Source: Peribacillus loiseleuriae (GTDB taxonomy: Bacteria > Bacillota > Bacilli > Bacillales > DSM-1321). From it: a stretch of 64,000 nucleotides of DNA. The translations under genes were made by a program, and so were the position numbers. Each line of letters opens with the position of its first letter. Position 1 is the stretch's first letter. The notes under the pieces were generated by a model that searched no databases, was not told where the DNA came from, and saw only the letters and a program-made list of their open reading frames with translations. The DNA lies in NCBI RefSeq assembly GCF_001183985.1, contig NZ_LFZW01000001.1, forward strand, positions 3,214,059 through 3,278,058, given 5' to 3'. Of the stretch, positions 8,443-17,591 are shown one piece after another.

Positions 8443-8473
8443 TAGTATGGATTGGAAATCAGAGGAGCATACG
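8443..8473 (-). promoter_or_regulatory. sigma-G promoter of the spoVA operon
   Basis: On the minus strand CGTATG, 18 bases and CATACTA. The -10 fits the sigma-G consensus CATNNTA exactly and the -35 fits TGNATA at four of six positions. It lies 36 bases before the spoVAA start. The spoVA operon is known to be sigma-G dependent in B. subtilis. Confidence 0.7.
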
Positions 8474-8542
8474 GGAGAATAGTGAAGACTAAAAATTACC
8501 ATTTAATTCAACCGTACTATATTCTTTTTTTACACGCCAAAA

Positions 8543-8569
8543 ACCATATGAATCATTGATTCATATGGT
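8543..8569 (-). terminator. terminator of the dacF-spoIIA operon
   Basis: ACCATATGAATCA and TGATTCATATGGT form a perfect stem with a very short loop, followed by TTTTTGG on the minus strand. The sigF stop codon lies inside the stem. Confidence 0.85.
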
Positions 8570-9311
8570 CTTTCATTTGTTGAAGAATTTTCTTTTCCAA
8601 ACGGGATACTTGCACTTGAGAGATGCCTAAACGTACTGCCACCTCTGATTGAGTTTGATCCTTATAATAGCGCAAATAGACAATTAATCGCTCTCGTTCA
8701 TCCAATCCATGAATCGCTTCTTTTAGGGCGATCTTATCAAACCATTTTGTTTCATTCGTATCTGCAATTTGGTCGAGCAGGGTGATAGGATCTCCATCAT
8801 TTTCATATACGGTTTCATGAATCGATGATGGACTACGGCTCGCTTCCTGTGCAAGAACAATTTCTTCTGGCGTTAGCTCCAAGTGCTCAGCCAGTTCGGC
8901 TAATGTCGGAACCCGCCCATATGTCTTCGAAAGTTCTTCCTTGGCACGACGGACTTTATGAGCCATTTCCTTTAACGATCGACTTACTTTTACGGTCCCA
9001 TCATCACGAATGAAACGTTGAATTTCACCAATAATCATCGGAACTGCATACGTAGAAAATTTAACTTCAAATGATAGATCGAACTTGTCAACAGATTTCA
9101 GAAGACCGATACAGCCGATTTGATATAAATCATCTGGCTCATAGCCTCGATTCAAAAATCGCTGCACGACCGACCAAACTAATCTTAGATTACTATTTAC
9201 AATTTTGTCCCTAGCTTCTTGGTCCCCACTCTGGCTGCGTCGGATTAGACTCCGTAATTCATCATCTTTTAAATGGACCTGGTTCTTCTTGTTTTTAACC
9301 TCCACATCCAT
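8553..9311 (-). CDS. sigF: RNA polymerase sporulation sigma factor F
   Basis: 252 residues, the first forespore-specific sigma factor. Region 2 contains NSNLRLVWSVVQRF and DDLYQIGCIGLLKSVDKFD; region 2.4 lies around YAVPMIIGEIQRFIRDDG; region 3 contains EELSKTYGRVPTLAELAEHL; region 4 ends with the helix-turn-helix SEVAVRLGISQVQVSRLEK. The start follows AAGGGAGACACG. It is 13 bases downstream of spoIIAB, its anti-sigma factor, so partner and inhibitor are made together. Its own regulon includes dacF at the head of this operon. Confidence 0.97.
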   Translation of the reverse strand: MDVEVKNKKNQVHLKDDELRSLIRRSQSGDQEARDKIVNSNLRLVWSVVQRFLNRGYEPDDLYQIGCIGLLKSVDKFDLSFEVKFSTYAVPMIIGEIQRFIRDDGTVKVSRSLKEMAHKVRRAKEELSKTYGRVPTLAELAEHLELTPEEIVLAQEASRSPSSIHETVYENDGDPITLLDQIADTNETKWFDKIALKEAIHGLDERERLIVYLRYYKDQTQSEVAVRLGISQVQVSRLEKKILQQMKDHMNQ

Positions 9312-9324
9312 AAGCGTGTCTCCC

Positions 9325-9765
9325 TTAATTGCACAAAGCTTTGGTTTTAGTTAAGTGCTTTTTTAGTCGAATGATGGTTCCTTCGCCTTTATGAGAAATG
9401 ACATGCATTTCGTCCATGAAATTTTCCATAATCGTAAAGCCCATTCCCGATCTTTCGAGTTCTGGCTTTGTCGTATAAAGCGGCTGAAGCGCTTCGTCTA
9501 AGTCTTCGATACCAAGACCCTCATCACGAATTTCCAGTTCAACCATGTCTTCTTCGAGGATGACAGAAATATAAACGACACCAGTTGGGTCATTTTCATA
9601 ACCGTGAATGATGGAATTCGTCACTGCTTCAGATACAACGGTCTTAATCTCTGTTAATTCATCCAACGTCGGATCTAATTGTGCGATAAATGATGCGACA
9701 GACACTCTCGCAAAGGATTCGTTTTGGCTGAGTGCCGAGAATGTCAATTCCATTTTATTTTTCAT
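9325..9765 (-). CDS. spoIIAB: anti-sigma F factor, serine kinase SpoIIAB
   Basis: 146 residues, the exact family length when started at the ATG at 9765 ([13 protein letters not shown]). It is a GHKL-type ATP-binding kinase: N-box [14 protein letters not shown]1 box DEGLGIEDL, and [15 protein letters not shown] for the lid. It binds sigma-F and holds it inactive, and phosphorylates the anti-anti-sigma factor SpoIIAA on a serine. A longer frame from 9846 overlaps spoIIAA and is rejected. The stop of spoIIAA is one base upstream of this start, so the genes are translationally coupled. Confidence 0.97.
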   Translation of the reverse strand: MKNKMELTFSALSQNESFARVSVASFIAQLDPTLDELTEIKTVVSEAVTNSIIHGYENDPTGVVYISVILEEDMVELEIRDEGLGIEDLDEALQPLYTTKPELERSGMGFTIMENFMDEMHVISHKGEGTIIRLKKHLTKTKALCN

Positions 9766-9766
9766 A

Positions 9767-10117
9767 TTAGGCAACCCCCAATCTTTGTAAAGCATTTTCT
9801 TCTGAAATATCAAGCTTGATAATTTTAAACAATCCTGACATATCAAACAAACGCTTTACAGATGGTGAGATTGCACAGACGACCATTTCACCTTCGTTTT
9901 TCTTTATCTGGTTATACCGCCCAAGAATAACACCCAACCCTGAGCTGTCCATAAATGTTAGCTCTTCTAAGTTAAGCACGATATGTTTAATCTCCTGTTG
10001 CTCCAACACTGATTCTGCCTGTTTTTTTAAGTTGGCAGCTGTATGATGGTCCAATTCTCCTTTTAGGCGAATACATAAGACTCGGTTTCTCGTTTCCATT
10101 TCAATTATCAGGCTCAA
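9767..10117 (-). CDS. spoIIAA: anti-sigma F factor antagonist SpoIIAA
   Basis: 116 residues with a single STAS domain. The regulatory serine lies in [16 protein letters not shown]; other conserved parts are [10 protein letters not shown] and [18 protein letters not shown]. Unphosphorylated SpoIIAA binds SpoIIAB and frees sigma-F in the forespore. The start is a TTG at 10117 (MSLIIEM): AAGGAGG is nine bases upstream and the sequence lines up with known SpoIIAA from the first residue, whereas the nearby ATG is in another frame. A sigma-H promoter lies 36 bases upstream. Confidence 0.96.
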   Translation of the reverse strand: MSLIIEMETRNRVLCIRLKGELDHHTAANLKKQAESVLEQQEIKHIVLNLEELTFMDSSGLGVILGRYNQIKKNEGEMVVCAISPSVKRLFDMSGLFKIIKLDISEENALQRLGVA

Positions 10118-10152
10118 AACTCCATGCCTCCTTATCTGTCGTATAAGGAGTG

Positions 10153-10182
10153 AATTTCTACTTTTAGAGGGTCAATTCCTTC
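10153..10182 (-). promoter_or_regulatory. sigma-H promoter of spoIIAA-spoIIAB-sigF
   Basis: On the minus strand GAAGGAATT, 12 bases, GTAGAAATT. This fits the sigma-H consensus RNAGGAWWW - 12 - RNNGAATWW with one mismatch. The spoIIA operon is known to be sigma-H and Spo0A dependent. It lies in the 131-base gap between dacF and spoIIAA, so dacF is only read from its own upstream promoter. Confidence 0.75.
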
Positions 10183-10248
10183 TTATTGGCAAAACTAGTG
10201 GTTTTTCGGCTAAAATAGTAGAATTGGGCTTAATTTTGACACAAAATG

Positions 10249-11415
10249 CTACTCCGTTTTTGTTAACATACCGAAAGAGCGTTTATATAGATCCCACCAG
10301 CTTGCTTTTTTCACTGTGTTTTTCGCTACAACGGGTGAGCTCGTAATTTTTTTTCCATCTTTTAAGATTTCAAGTGTTCCAATTTTTTCACCCTTCTTGA
10401 TCGGTGCTTTTATATGTTTGTCAAGTGTGATTTTTTTTGTGAAATCTTTGACTGATCCGCCTTTTGCAGTTAATACAGAAATCGGCTCACTCGTAACACC
10501 TGTAACCATTTTCTTATTCCCTTTACTTACAGAAACCGTCTTAAGGCTAACACCGCGCTTATATAGTGGGTGGGTCATGTATTGTGAAAATGCATAATCA
10601 AGCATTTTCGTCACTTGTGCGTTCCGTTCCTTCGGTGTCGGGGCCCCCATCACAACTGCAATGACACGCATATCCCCTTTTTTTGCTGTTGCAGTTAAGC
10701 AATATTTCGCGTCATTTGTAAATCCAGTTTTCAATCCATCTACACCTGGATAAAATTTAACCAGTTTATTTGTATTTACAAGCCAAAATTTCTTGTCCGT
10801 ATTTTCACGGAGGAATGCTTCATATGTACCTGTAAATTTGGTAATTAAGTCATATTTCAATAATTCTTTGGCCATAACCGCCATATCATGTGCTGTACTA
10901 TAATGATCAGACGCTGGAAGTCCTGTAGAATTTTGGAATTTGGTATGTGTTGCTCCTAATTCTTTCGCTTTTTTATTCATTTTTTCGACAAAAGCTTCTT
11001 CTGATCCTGCCAGTCTTTCTGCCATTGCAACTGATGCATCATTTCCAGAGCCAATCGCAATTCCTTTGAGCATCTGTTCAACGGTCATGGCTTCTCCTGG
11101 TTCTAGAAAGATTTGCGACCCTCCCATTGAGGCTGCATATTCGCTTGTGCTAATCTTTTCATTTAGCTTTAACTCACCTTTATCAAGTGCCTCCATGATT
11201 AGCAACATAGTCATAATTTTTGTCATGCTAGCAGGCGGCAGCTGCTCTTCTGCGTTTTTGTCATATAAAACTGTTCCAGTATCTCTTTCAATTAAAATGG
11301 CCGACTTCGCCTGTTCTGCTAATTCAACGCCTCTTGTCTCAGCAGCAAAACTATGTGGAATGCTCATGCTTGTTAGTAGTAGAATGGCTGCGCATATACT
11401 CACTATCCGCTTCAT
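10249..11415 (-). CDS. dacF: D-alanyl-D-alanine carboxypeptidase DacF
   Basis: 388 residues, a penicillin-binding protein of the S11 peptidase family that trims the stem peptide of spore peptidoglycan. A signal peptide occupies residues 1-24 (cleavage after SFAA). Catalytic motifs are SMTK in PPASMTKIMT, SGN in IGSGNDASV and KTG in GLKTGFTN. A C-terminal PBP5-type domain carries the amphipathic anchor at the end (WWDLYKRSFGML). The ATG at 11415 is chosen because GGAGGGG is seven bases upstream; a TTG six bases earlier is less likely. It is transcribed from a sigma-F promoter and reads into spoIIAA. Confidence 0.95.
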   Translation of the reverse strand: MKRIVSICAAILLLTSMSIPHSFAAETRGVELAEQAKSAILIERDTGTVLYDKNAEEQLPPASMTKIMTMLLIMEALDKGELKLNEKISTSEYAASMGGSQIFLEPGEAMTVEQMLKGIAIGSGNDASVAMAERLAGSEEAFVEKMNKKAKELGATHTKFQNSTGLPASDHYSTAHDMAVMAKELLKYDLITKFTGTYEAFLRENTDKKFWLVNTNKLVKFYPGVDGLKTGFTNDAKYCLTATAKKGDMRVIAVVMGAPTPKERNAQVTKMLDYAFSQYMTHPLYKRGVSLKTVSVSKGNKKMVTGVTSEPISVLTAKGGSVKDFTKKITLDKHIKAPIKKGEKIGTLEILKDGKKITSSPVVAKNTVKKASWWDLYKRSFGMLTKTE

Positions 11416-11444
11416 CTGCAAACCCCTCCTATTCTTGTTAGTTT

Positions 11445-11473
11445 TATTTTTTCCAAAATAATCATTAATATAC
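11445..11473 (-). promoter_or_regulatory. sigma-F promoter of dacF
   Basis: On the minus strand GTATA, 14 bases, GGAAAAAATA. The -10 fits the sigma-F consensus GGNRANANTW at every position and the -35 fits GYWTA; the spacer is one base short of the usual 15. It ends 29 bases before the dacF start. dacF is a classic sigma-F gene in B. subtilis. Confidence 0.75.
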
Positions 11474-11814
11474 AGATTCCGATAATTAAAAAGGGGAATG
11501 ATGGAAGTTATGAAGGTGGAAAAAGTATAAATCAGAAAAATATTCCAATTAAAAGAGCTAAATTTATCTTGATAATAAAGTTTGATTAAACTAACCCTAA
11601 TAAACTTGATATAAGAACAAATTGAAAGAACGTGTTTTGAAAATAGATTGATTAAAACATGCTCTTATAATATTTAAACAGGTTATTCTTTTATAAAAAA
11701 GATCGATCATTATTATGTTCCTTATAGATCTAAATCAGTTAATTAGGATATCAATATCTTTCTCTAAAATTTTCATTTCCCTTATGATATACAATTTTCA
11801 GCTATGCCAAATAA
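11474..11814. other. AT-rich interval without a gene
   Basis: No frame with a ribosome binding site or recognisable similarity is seen on either strand. It leads into a terminator-like hairpin and the remains of an insertion sequence. Confidence 0.5.
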
Positions 11815-11844
11815 CCCTCCAAAACCATTTTGGAAGGATTTTTC
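11815..11844 (+). terminator. orphan terminator-like hairpin
   Basis: CCTCCAAAA and TTTTGGAAGG pair with one mismatch around a 3-base loop and are followed by TTTTT. No intact plus-strand gene lies upstream, so it may be what is left of a lost gene. Confidence 0.5.
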
Positions 11845-11850
11845 TCTGTT

Positions 11851-12258
11851 TCACAAAACCGTTGATTGGGCTAAATCGAGGAACATTTCTTTTCTCTTTA
11901 ATAAAGCGTAAATCCAATGAAGGAGTTTATTTATACAGGCAACGAGTGCCACTTTGGCTGGATTCCTTCTGATTTTTTCTTATAATAGAAAGCTTTAAGC
12001 TTTTGTTTCTTGAACTCCTTATACTCTATAAAACGGCAAGATACAGGGAATGGCGCAGTCTGCTCGAACCTCTTTTCGTAATACGTTTAATTGTTGCCGT
12101 AAACTTTCCTGATGAGTGAACACTAAGGTCGATTTCAGTGTAGGCAACGAGTTTTTTCAGATGATTAAACCGATCAATTTCACCAATTCCAAAGATAATC
12201 GTGGCTGCAATTTTTTTCTCTTATACCGAGAATCGATTGGATCATTTTATATTCTTCC
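11851..12258 (-). pseudogene. IS110-family transposase, C-terminal remnant
   Basis: Joining several minus-strand frames gives the C-terminal (transposase_20) half of an IS110 transposase: MIQSILGIREK, then IAATIIFGIGEIDRF with HLKKLVAYTEIDLSVHSSG, then ATIKRITKRGSSRLRHSLYL, LKAFYYKKKSEG, and finally NPAKVALVACINKLLHWIYA with LLKRKEMFLDLAQ to a TGA. At least three frameshifts and one in-frame stop interrupt it, and the N-terminal RuvC-like catalytic half is absent. It is therefore dead. Truncation on the upstream side coincides with the end of another pseudogene, two bases away. Confidence 0.8.
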
Positions 12259-12259
12259 C

Positions 12260-12440
12260 TTATAGAGATACTCCTATTTCATTTTGAGTGGCCACTGTAA
12301 GTTCTAATCGTAATATATTATGAGTTATTGCCCACTCTTCTAACTTTTGGAATAGTTTTGTACCTATACCACGCCTTCTGTATTCTTTTAAATTACCAAT
12401 ATTTGATATGAAACACTGAATCAAAATAACTGTTAATTTA
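12260..12440 (-). pseudogene. GNAT acetyltransferase, C-terminal remnant
   Basis: A minus-strand frame reading ...ISNIGNLKEYRRRGIGTKLF, then QKLEEWAITHNILRLELTVA and ending TQNEIGVSL. The acetyl-CoA loop RRRGIGT and the following helix and strand are typical of GNAT enzymes. The N-terminal half is missing (a stop lies just upstream) and the protein ends before the usual last strands. The truncation ends next to the IS110 remnant, suggesting that insertion or deletion there destroyed the gene. Confidence 0.7.
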
Positions 12441-12727
12441 TTTTATTACATCCAATTCCTTCCTCACCAGTATCTATAGACTTTTTACTATAAAACACTG
12501 AGTTTTCTATTTATTAACTTTTTTTGGGTATGTCCATTGCTTCAATCTCATGTATTTCAAATAATTAAATAAATTCGTTGATTACCATATCAATGGCTTT
12601 TAATTCACCGACTAAAATAGGATGAATTGATTGAAACTCTGATTTATCTAACTGTTGCTTAATGGTGGAACGCTTTCCAATTTACCGTAAATGAAACTCA
12701 TTCTTTAGAACTGATCATTGTAACCAA
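12441..12727. other. degenerate interval, possible third gene fragment
   Basis: A minus-strand frame ending at 12565 encodes LDKSEFQSIHPILVGELKAI followed by DMVINEFI and a stop. It looks protein-like but has no start or ribosome binding site, and I cannot name a family. The rest is AT-rich without signal. Confidence 0.3.
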
Positions 12728-12766
12728 AGAGCAGATACCAAAATTATATTGGCATCTGCTCTCTTT
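12728..12766. terminator. terminator-like hairpin
   Basis: AGAGCAGATACC and GGCATCTGCTCT pair over 12 positions with one G-T or mismatch pair around an 11-base loop; CTTT follows on the plus strand and GGTTACAATG on the minus. It probably belongs to one of the decayed genes nearby. Confidence 0.45.
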
Positions 12767-12925
12767 GACGCATTAATAAATTTCCCCATTTATTTTCTAT
12801 AGATCATGTGGAATTTTTTGTATATAGAACTGATTCATCCAAGTTTAACTGTCAAAATAATGGCCTAGGTAGTATATCAACCAATTCCAAATTACTTCAT
12901 CACCGAGTCGTATGATCCTTTAATT

Positions 12926-12973
12926 AAAACAAAAAAGCCGTTTCTTAAAGCTCAACATGCTTTAAGAAACGAC
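12926..12973 (-). terminator. terminator of the deoB-punA-pdp operon
   Basis: GTCGTTTCTTAAAGC and GCTTTAAGAAACGGC form a long stem with a 7-base loop, followed by TTTTTTGTTTT on the minus strand. It lies 17 bases after the pdp stop codon. Confidence 0.9.
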
Positions 12974-12989
12974 TTAGTTCCACCCAAGA

Positions 12990-14294
12990 TTATTCCGTAA
13001 TTTGTTTATAAATAAGGGTTGGTTTTTCAACTCTTTCTGAAGAAATTGTTATATTAGCATATAGTTTTTCTTTGACAGCAGACACATCTTCAAAGTTACT
13101 ATAAATCGTAACAAGGGATTCCCCTTTGACGACGCTATCCCCAATCTTCTTATTTAGCATAAGACCTACAGCTAAATCAATCTCAGATTCCTTTGTAGCC
13201 CGTCCTGCTCCTAGAAGCATCGCTGCTGTACCCACTTCGTCTGCTACGATTGTAGAAACATAGCCATCTTCTTTTGCTTCAAGCTCAAATGTATATTGGG
13301 CTTTGGGAAGTTTTTCTGGATTATCAACGATCGTGCCGTCTCCCCCTTGGGCTTCAAGGAAAGTTTTGAAAGAAGCTAGTGCTGAGCCGTCCTTGATTGC
13401 TTGTTTAAGCATCGTTCTAGCACTTTCAATCGATTCCGCTTTCTTCGCTAAATAGACCATATAGCTGCCAAGCGTTAAGGAAAGTTCCGTTAGATCTTCT
13501 GGTCCCTCACCTTTTAATGTATCGATGGCTTCTTTTACTTCTAATGCGTTACCGATGGCAAAGCCAAGCGGCTGACTCATGTCTGAAATAATGGCCATTG
13601 TATTACGACCTACGTTATTCCCGATACTTACCATCGCTTTAGCCAGTTGTTCAGAATCTTCTACTGTTTTCATAAATGCACCCGCGCCTGTTTTCACATC
13701 CAAGACGATAGCGTCAGCACCAGCGGCAATTTTCTTACTCATAATCGAGCTTGCTATCAACGCAATATTGTCAACTGTTGCTGTTACATCACGAAGAGCA
13801 TAGAGCTTTTTATCAGCTGGAGTCAGATTCCCACTTTGGCCGATTACTGCAATTTTGTTTTTGTTGACAAGATTGATAAATTCTTCATTTTCAATTTCAA
13901 CATGGAAGCCTTCTACCGCTTCTAATTTGTCAATAGTACCACCCGTGTGACCAAGACCGCGGCCTGACATTTTCGCAACTGGTACGCCAACTGCAGCAAC
14001 AAGAGGTCCAAGAACTAGCGTTGTCGTATCACCTACACCACCCGTGCTATGCTTATCCACTTTAATTCCTTCAATTTCTGATAGATCAATCGTATCTCCA
14101 GAGTGGACCATCGCCATCGTTAAGTCAGCACGCTCTTTTTCACCCATGCCATTAAAGTAAATAGCCATTGCTAACGCACTCATTTGGTAATCAGGAATTG
14201 AACCATCAGTGTAACCATTTATTATAAAGTTAATTTCCTCTGTTGATAGTTCAAAGCCATCCCGTTTTTTTTCAATTAAATCAACCATTCTCAT
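12990..14294 (-). CDS. pdp: pyrimidine-nucleoside phosphorylase
   Basis: 434 residues; cleaves uridine, deoxyuridine and thymidine with phosphate to the base and (deoxy)ribose 1-phosphate. The family signature is [17 protein letters not shown], with the phosphate-binding [12 protein letters not shown]. The helical N-terminal domain starts [17 protein letters not shown]. The C-terminal PYNP domain is present ([16 protein letters not shown]). The ATG at 14294 is preferred to a GTG at 14306, since GTGGTGA precedes it at five bases. It is the last gene of deoB-punA-pdp, so its sugar phosphate product can be used by DeoB. In B. subtilis pdp lies in a different operon. Confidence 0.95.
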   Translation of the reverse strand: MRMVDLIEKKRDGFELSTEEINFIINGYTDGSIPDYQMSALAMAIYFNGMGEKERADLTMAMVHSGDTIDLSEIEGIKVDKHSTGGVGDTTTLVLGPLVAAVGVPVAKMSGRGLGHTGGTIDKLEAVEGFHVEIENEEFINLVNKNKIAVIGQSGNLTPADKKLYALRDVTATVDNIALIASSIMSKKIAAGADAIVLDVKTGAGAFMKTVEDSEQLAKAMVSIGNNVGRNTMAIISDMSQPLGFAIGNALEVKEAIDTLKGEGPEDLTELSLTLGSYMVYLAKKAESIESARTMLKQAIKDGSALASFKTFLEAQGGDGTIVDNPEKLPKAQYTFELEAKEDGYVSTIVADEVGTAAMLLGAGRATKESEIDLAVGLMLNKKIGDSVVKGESLVTIYSNFEDVSAVKEKLYANITISSERVEKPTLIYKQITE

Positions 14295-14325
14295 TGAAAT
14301 CACCACTTCTTAAAATATTTTTTAT

Positions 14326-15138
14326 TTACATTTGTTTAACAATTTCTTTTACAAAGCTCAAGAAACTACTTTTTACTTTCTCCGTCGTTTCAATCACTTC
14401 TTCATGCGATAATGGCTGATCTAAGATACCGGCTGCCATATTTGTAATACAAGAAATACCTAGCACTTCAATCCCTGAATGACGAGCGATGATCACCTCT
14501 GGTACAGTAGACATCCCTACTGCGTCTCCGCCCATAACCCTCGCGAGACGGATTTCTGCTGGTGTTTCATAAGTTGGACCGCTAAATCCTAAGTAAACTC
14601 CCTCTTTTGTATCGATTTTAAGAGAAGAAGCAATTTCCTTCGCTTTTGCACGAAGCTGCTTACTGTAGGCTTCAGACATATCCGGGAAGCGTGGGCCAAA
14701 GCGCTCATCATTCGGTCCGATCAATGGATTTGTACCTGTATAATTTATATGATCTGTAATGAGCATTAAATCACCTGGAACAAAACTTTCATTCACGCTA
14801 CCTGCAGCATTCGTCACAATCATCTTCTCAACACCAAGAAGCTTCATAACACGAACAGGGAACGTGACCAATTCCATAGGATATCCTTCGTAATAATGGA
14901 AACGTCCTTGCATAGCGACAACCTTTTTCCCGCTTAGCTCGCCAAGTACAAGCTGCCCAGCATGACCTTCAACGGTTGACACTGGAAACTCTGGAATTTC
15001 ACTGTACGGAATTTTCACCGCATTTTCAATTTCGTCCGCTAATACCCCTAGACCTGATCCTAAAATTAAGCCGATTTCTGGTGTAGCATTAAACTTTTCT
15101 TTTATAAATGATGCTGCTTTTTCAATTTTTCCGTACAT
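14326..15138 (-). CDS. punA: purine-nucleoside phosphorylase (PNP-I type)
   Basis: 270 residues. Phosphorolysis of inosine, guanosine and their deoxy forms to the free base and sugar 1-phosphate. The trimeric PNP-I family is shown by LILGSGLGVLADEI, the phosphate site STVEGHAGQLVLG, MQGRFHYYEGYP, and the base-binding VTNAAGSVNESFVPGDLMLI. The C-terminus CITNMAAGILDQPLSHEEV is typical. It lies between deoB and pdp in one operon for nucleoside salvage, as drm-pupG do in B. subtilis. Confidence 0.95.
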   Translation of the reverse strand: MYGKIEKAASFIKEKFNATPEIGLILGSGLGVLADEIENAVKIPYSEIPEFPVSTVEGHAGQLVLGELSGKKVVAMQGRFHYYEGYPMELVTFPVRVMKLLGVEKMIVTNAAGSVNESFVPGDLMLITDHINYTGTNPLIGPNDERFGPRFPDMSEAYSKQLRAKAKEIASSLKIDTKEGVYLGFSGPTYETPAEIRLARVMGGDAVGMSTVPEVIIARHSGIEVLGISCITNMAAGILDQPLSHEEVIETTEKVKSSFLSFVKEIVKQM

Positions 15139-15243
15139 TTCACTACTCTCCCTTAAATTCTTTTTATTAGATTTTGCTAAACAAAATGGTTGATAACACT
15201 TTTTTCACTAATTCATGTGAGATGAATCAACATCATCACCCTT

Positions 15244-16431
15244 TTACTTAAGATATCCTAACAGGCTTTTTCCGAATGCCGGCATCTTCACATTGAAATT
15301 ATCTGCTACTGTTGCGCCGAGATCTGCAAACGTTTGACTAATTGGCAATTCCTTACCATTTGTAAAGCGTTTTGAATAAATAAGTAATGGCACGTATTCA
15401 CGTGTATGGTCGGTTCCTGCGTGAACGGGATCATTCCCATGGTCTGCAGTAATGATTAATAAATCATCTTCCTTCAACTTACTAAACACTTCTGGCATAC
15501 GTGCGTCGAATTCCTCTAAGGCTTTTCCGTATCCGATTGGATCGCGGCGATGTCCGAATAATGCATCGAAGTCAACCAAATTCAAGAAGCTTAGACCCGT
15601 AAAGTCCATGTCTAGCGTCTCCAGTAATTTGTCCATGCCATCCATATTGGACACCGTTCGTAAGGATTTAGTCACTCCTTCTCCATCAAAAATATCGGAA
15701 ATTTTCCCGAGTGCAAGAACATCAAGACCTGCATCTTTTAATTCGTTCATAACAGTTCGGTCGAACGGTTTTAATGCATAGTCATGGCGATTTGACGTTC
15801 TTTGGAAGTGGCCTGGATCCCCGATAAACGGTCTAGCAATGACACGACCTATTTTATATTCATCAGCCAATGTCAATTCACGCGCAATTTCACAAATTTT
15901 ATATAATTCATCCAGTGGGACGACTTCTTCATGCGCGGCAATCTGAAGGACAGAATCAGCGGAAGTATAAACAATCAGCGCCCCTGTTTTCATATGCTCT
16001 TCACCAAGTTGGTCAAGAATTTCTGTGCCACTTGCTGGGATATTCCCGATGATTGCACGTCCTGTTCTTGCTTCTAATTCCTGAATAAGCAACTTAGGGA
16101 ATCCATCAGGGAAAACTTGGAATGGCTTCGTAATATTCAAACCCATAATTTCCCAATGACCAGTCATTGTATCTTTTCCCGTTGATGCTTCTTGCATTTT
16201 TGAGAAGTACCCTAATGGTTGTACCGCTTTGTCTACACCTTGAATTTCTCGGATATTACTAAGGCCCAATTTACCTAAATTTGGCATCTTCAATCCGTTC
16301 ATTTTCTGCGCGATATGACCGAATGTATCTGCACCCTTATCACCGAATAATTCAGCATCAGGTGCCTCACCAATACCTACTGAATCCATTACAACTAAGA
16401 AGATACGTTTAAAACTAGCTCCTTGCGTCAT
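15244..16431 (-). CDS. deoB: phosphopentomutase
   Basis: 395 residues; interconverts ribose or deoxyribose 1-phosphate and 5-phosphate. It belongs to the alkaline phosphatase superfamily: metal ligands in [16 protein letters not shown], the phosphorylated threonine in [12 protein letters not shown], and [19 protein letters not shown] near the C-terminus. The start is the ATG at 16431, with AAGGAGG seven bases upstream; an ATG six bases earlier is too close to the ribosome binding site. It is first in the operon deoB-punA-pdp, next to xerD as in B. subtilis. A possible cre site lies 70 bases upstream. Confidence 0.95.
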   Translation of the reverse strand: MTQGASFKRIFLVVMDSVGIGEAPDAELFGDKGADTFGHIAQKMNGLKMPNLGKLGLSNIREIQGVDKAVQPLGYFSKMQEASTGKDTMTGHWEIMGLNITKPFQVFPDGFPKLLIQELEARTGRAIIGNIPASGTEILDQLGEEHMKTGALIVYTSADSVLQIAAHEEVVPLDELYKICEIARELTLADEYKIGRVIARPFIGDPGHFQRTSNRHDYALKPFDRTVMNELKDAGLDVLALGKISDIFDGEGVTKSLRTVSNMDGMDKLLETLDMDFTGLSFLNLVDFDALFGHRRDPIGYGKALEEFDARMPEVFSKLKEDDLLIITADHGNDPVHAGTDHTREYVPLLIYSKRFTNGKELPISQTFADLGATVADNFNVKMPAFGKSLLGYLK

Positions 16432-16501
16432 ATTCATTCCTCCTTGCTTTTTGTCTCTATCTTTTATACTACCCGTAACAATATTGATTAAATCTCTAAA
16501 T

Positions 16502-16516
16502 ATGTAAGCGTTCTTT
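16502..16516 (+). promoter_or_regulatory. candidate cre (CcpA) site upstream of deoB
   Basis: ATGTAAGCGTTCTTT matches the degenerate consensus WTGNAANCGNWNNCW at all fixed positions but one. It lies about 70 bases upstream of the deoB start, where it could mediate carbon catabolite repression of nucleoside use. A single site with a mismatch is suggestive only. Confidence 0.4.
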
Positions 16517-16587
16517 GAAGTCAGAAGTCTGACAACTACATTGTAATCGATTTGCTATCCTTTTTTCAACGATTTTATATTTTAAAA

Positions 16588-16678
16588 ACCCCGCAACCAC
16601 TACTTACAGTCTAATTGCAGTACTTTAACCGATAAGCAAAGTGTAGTGTAGTGTACGAGGTCTGAACCTTTTGGTACA
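16588..16678. repeat. repeat A, copy 4 (diverged)
   Basis: CCCCGCAACCACTACTTACAG begins like the interior of copies 5 and 6, and TGTACGAGGTCTGAACCTTTT matches the GAGGTCAGACCCTTTT end with changes. The outer inverted arm is not preserved. It lies between the deoB leader and the end of xerD. Confidence 0.5.
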
Positions 16679-16692
16679 TTCCTATCAATCTA

Positions 16693-17586
16693 TTAAGCTC
16701 TTGGATGGAACTTCGAATACACATCTTTCAAACGAACGTTTGTCACATGTGTATAGATTTGCGTTGTTGATATATCAGCATGCCCGAGCATTTCCTGCAC
16801 CGCTCTTAAATCGGCTCCGTTCATTAATAAGTGCGTGGCGAACGAATGGCGTAATGTATGTGGCGTTAGGTCTTTTTCAATGTTTGCTTCTTTCGCAAGT
16901 TTCTTTAAAATTTTCCAAAAGCCTTGGCGGGTCAGTCGATTTCCATGATGATTTAGAAACAGTGAATCGGTTTTATAGTTTTTACTAACAAATTTTCCGC
17001 GAGCTTGACCTAAATACTGATCAATTGCTCCAAGTGCTGTTTTTCCAATCGGAATAATTCTTTCTTTATTCCCTTTACCGATACAACGTACAAAGCCCAT
17101 TGTCGAGTGAACGTCAGATACATTGAGATTAATCAATTCACTCACCCGCATTCCAGTTGCATACAAGAGCTCAAGCATCGCTTTATCCCTAAATCCATAT
17201 GGCTCGATAAGCTTTGGTGATTCAAGCAATGATTCAACTTCTTCCATGCCTAGCACTTTTGGAAGGCTTCGCTCTGGCTTTGGTGATTCAATATGTACAG
17301 ACGGATCTTGATCTGTTACTTTTTCACGGATGAGAAATTGGTGAAAGGACCGTATCGAAGCAATATGCCTGGCAATAGTTTTCGAGGATTTCCCTCGGTC
17401 TTTCAAATGAGCAAGAAAATGGATAATGTTCGTCCGGCGTGAATCGTTCCAGCTTGCCAGTTGACAGACATTTTTCAAGTAGGTTTGATACGATTTCAAA
17501 TCTCGCTCATAGGAAACAAGAGTATTCGCAGCAAGCCCTTTCTCTACGGTCAGAAAGTGAATATAATCTCTTATTTGGTCTTCCAT
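16693..17586 (-). CDS. xerD: site-specific tyrosine recombinase XerD
   Basis: 297 residues. Acts with XerC at dif to resolve chromosome dimers at division. The N-terminal SAM-like domain begins [17 protein letters not shown]. Catalytic residues are Arg in [12 protein letters not shown], Lys in [12 protein letters not shown], His-x-x-Arg in [12 protein letters not shown], His in [13 protein letters not shown] and the nucleophile Tyr in IYTHV. The ATG at 17586 is taken because GGGGAG is eight bases upstream; the ATG at 17592 would be two bases from it. It follows yqzK by five bases, matching the B. subtilis fur-yqzK-ripX order. Confidence 0.95.
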   Translation of the reverse strand: MEDQIRDYIHFLTVEKGLAANTLVSYERDLKSYQTYLKNVCQLASWNDSRRTNIIHFLAHLKDRGKSSKTIARHIASIRSFHQFLIREKVTDQDPSVHIESPKPERSLPKVLGMEEVESLLESPKLIEPYGFRDKAMLELLYATGMRVSELINLNVSDVHSTMGFVRCIGKGNKERIIPIGKTALGAIDQYLGQARGKFVSKNYKTDSLFLNHHGNRLTRQGFWKILKKLAKEANIEKDLTPHTLRHSFATHLLMNGADLRAVQEMLGHADISTTQIYTHVTNVRLKDVYSKFHPRA

Positions 17587-17591
17587 ATGCA

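Noticed and set aside
11715..11972. Plus-strand frame of 85 codons between dacF and the IS110 remnant
   Set aside because: It overlaps the terminator-like hairpin and the antisense of the transposase remnant and has no ribosome binding site.
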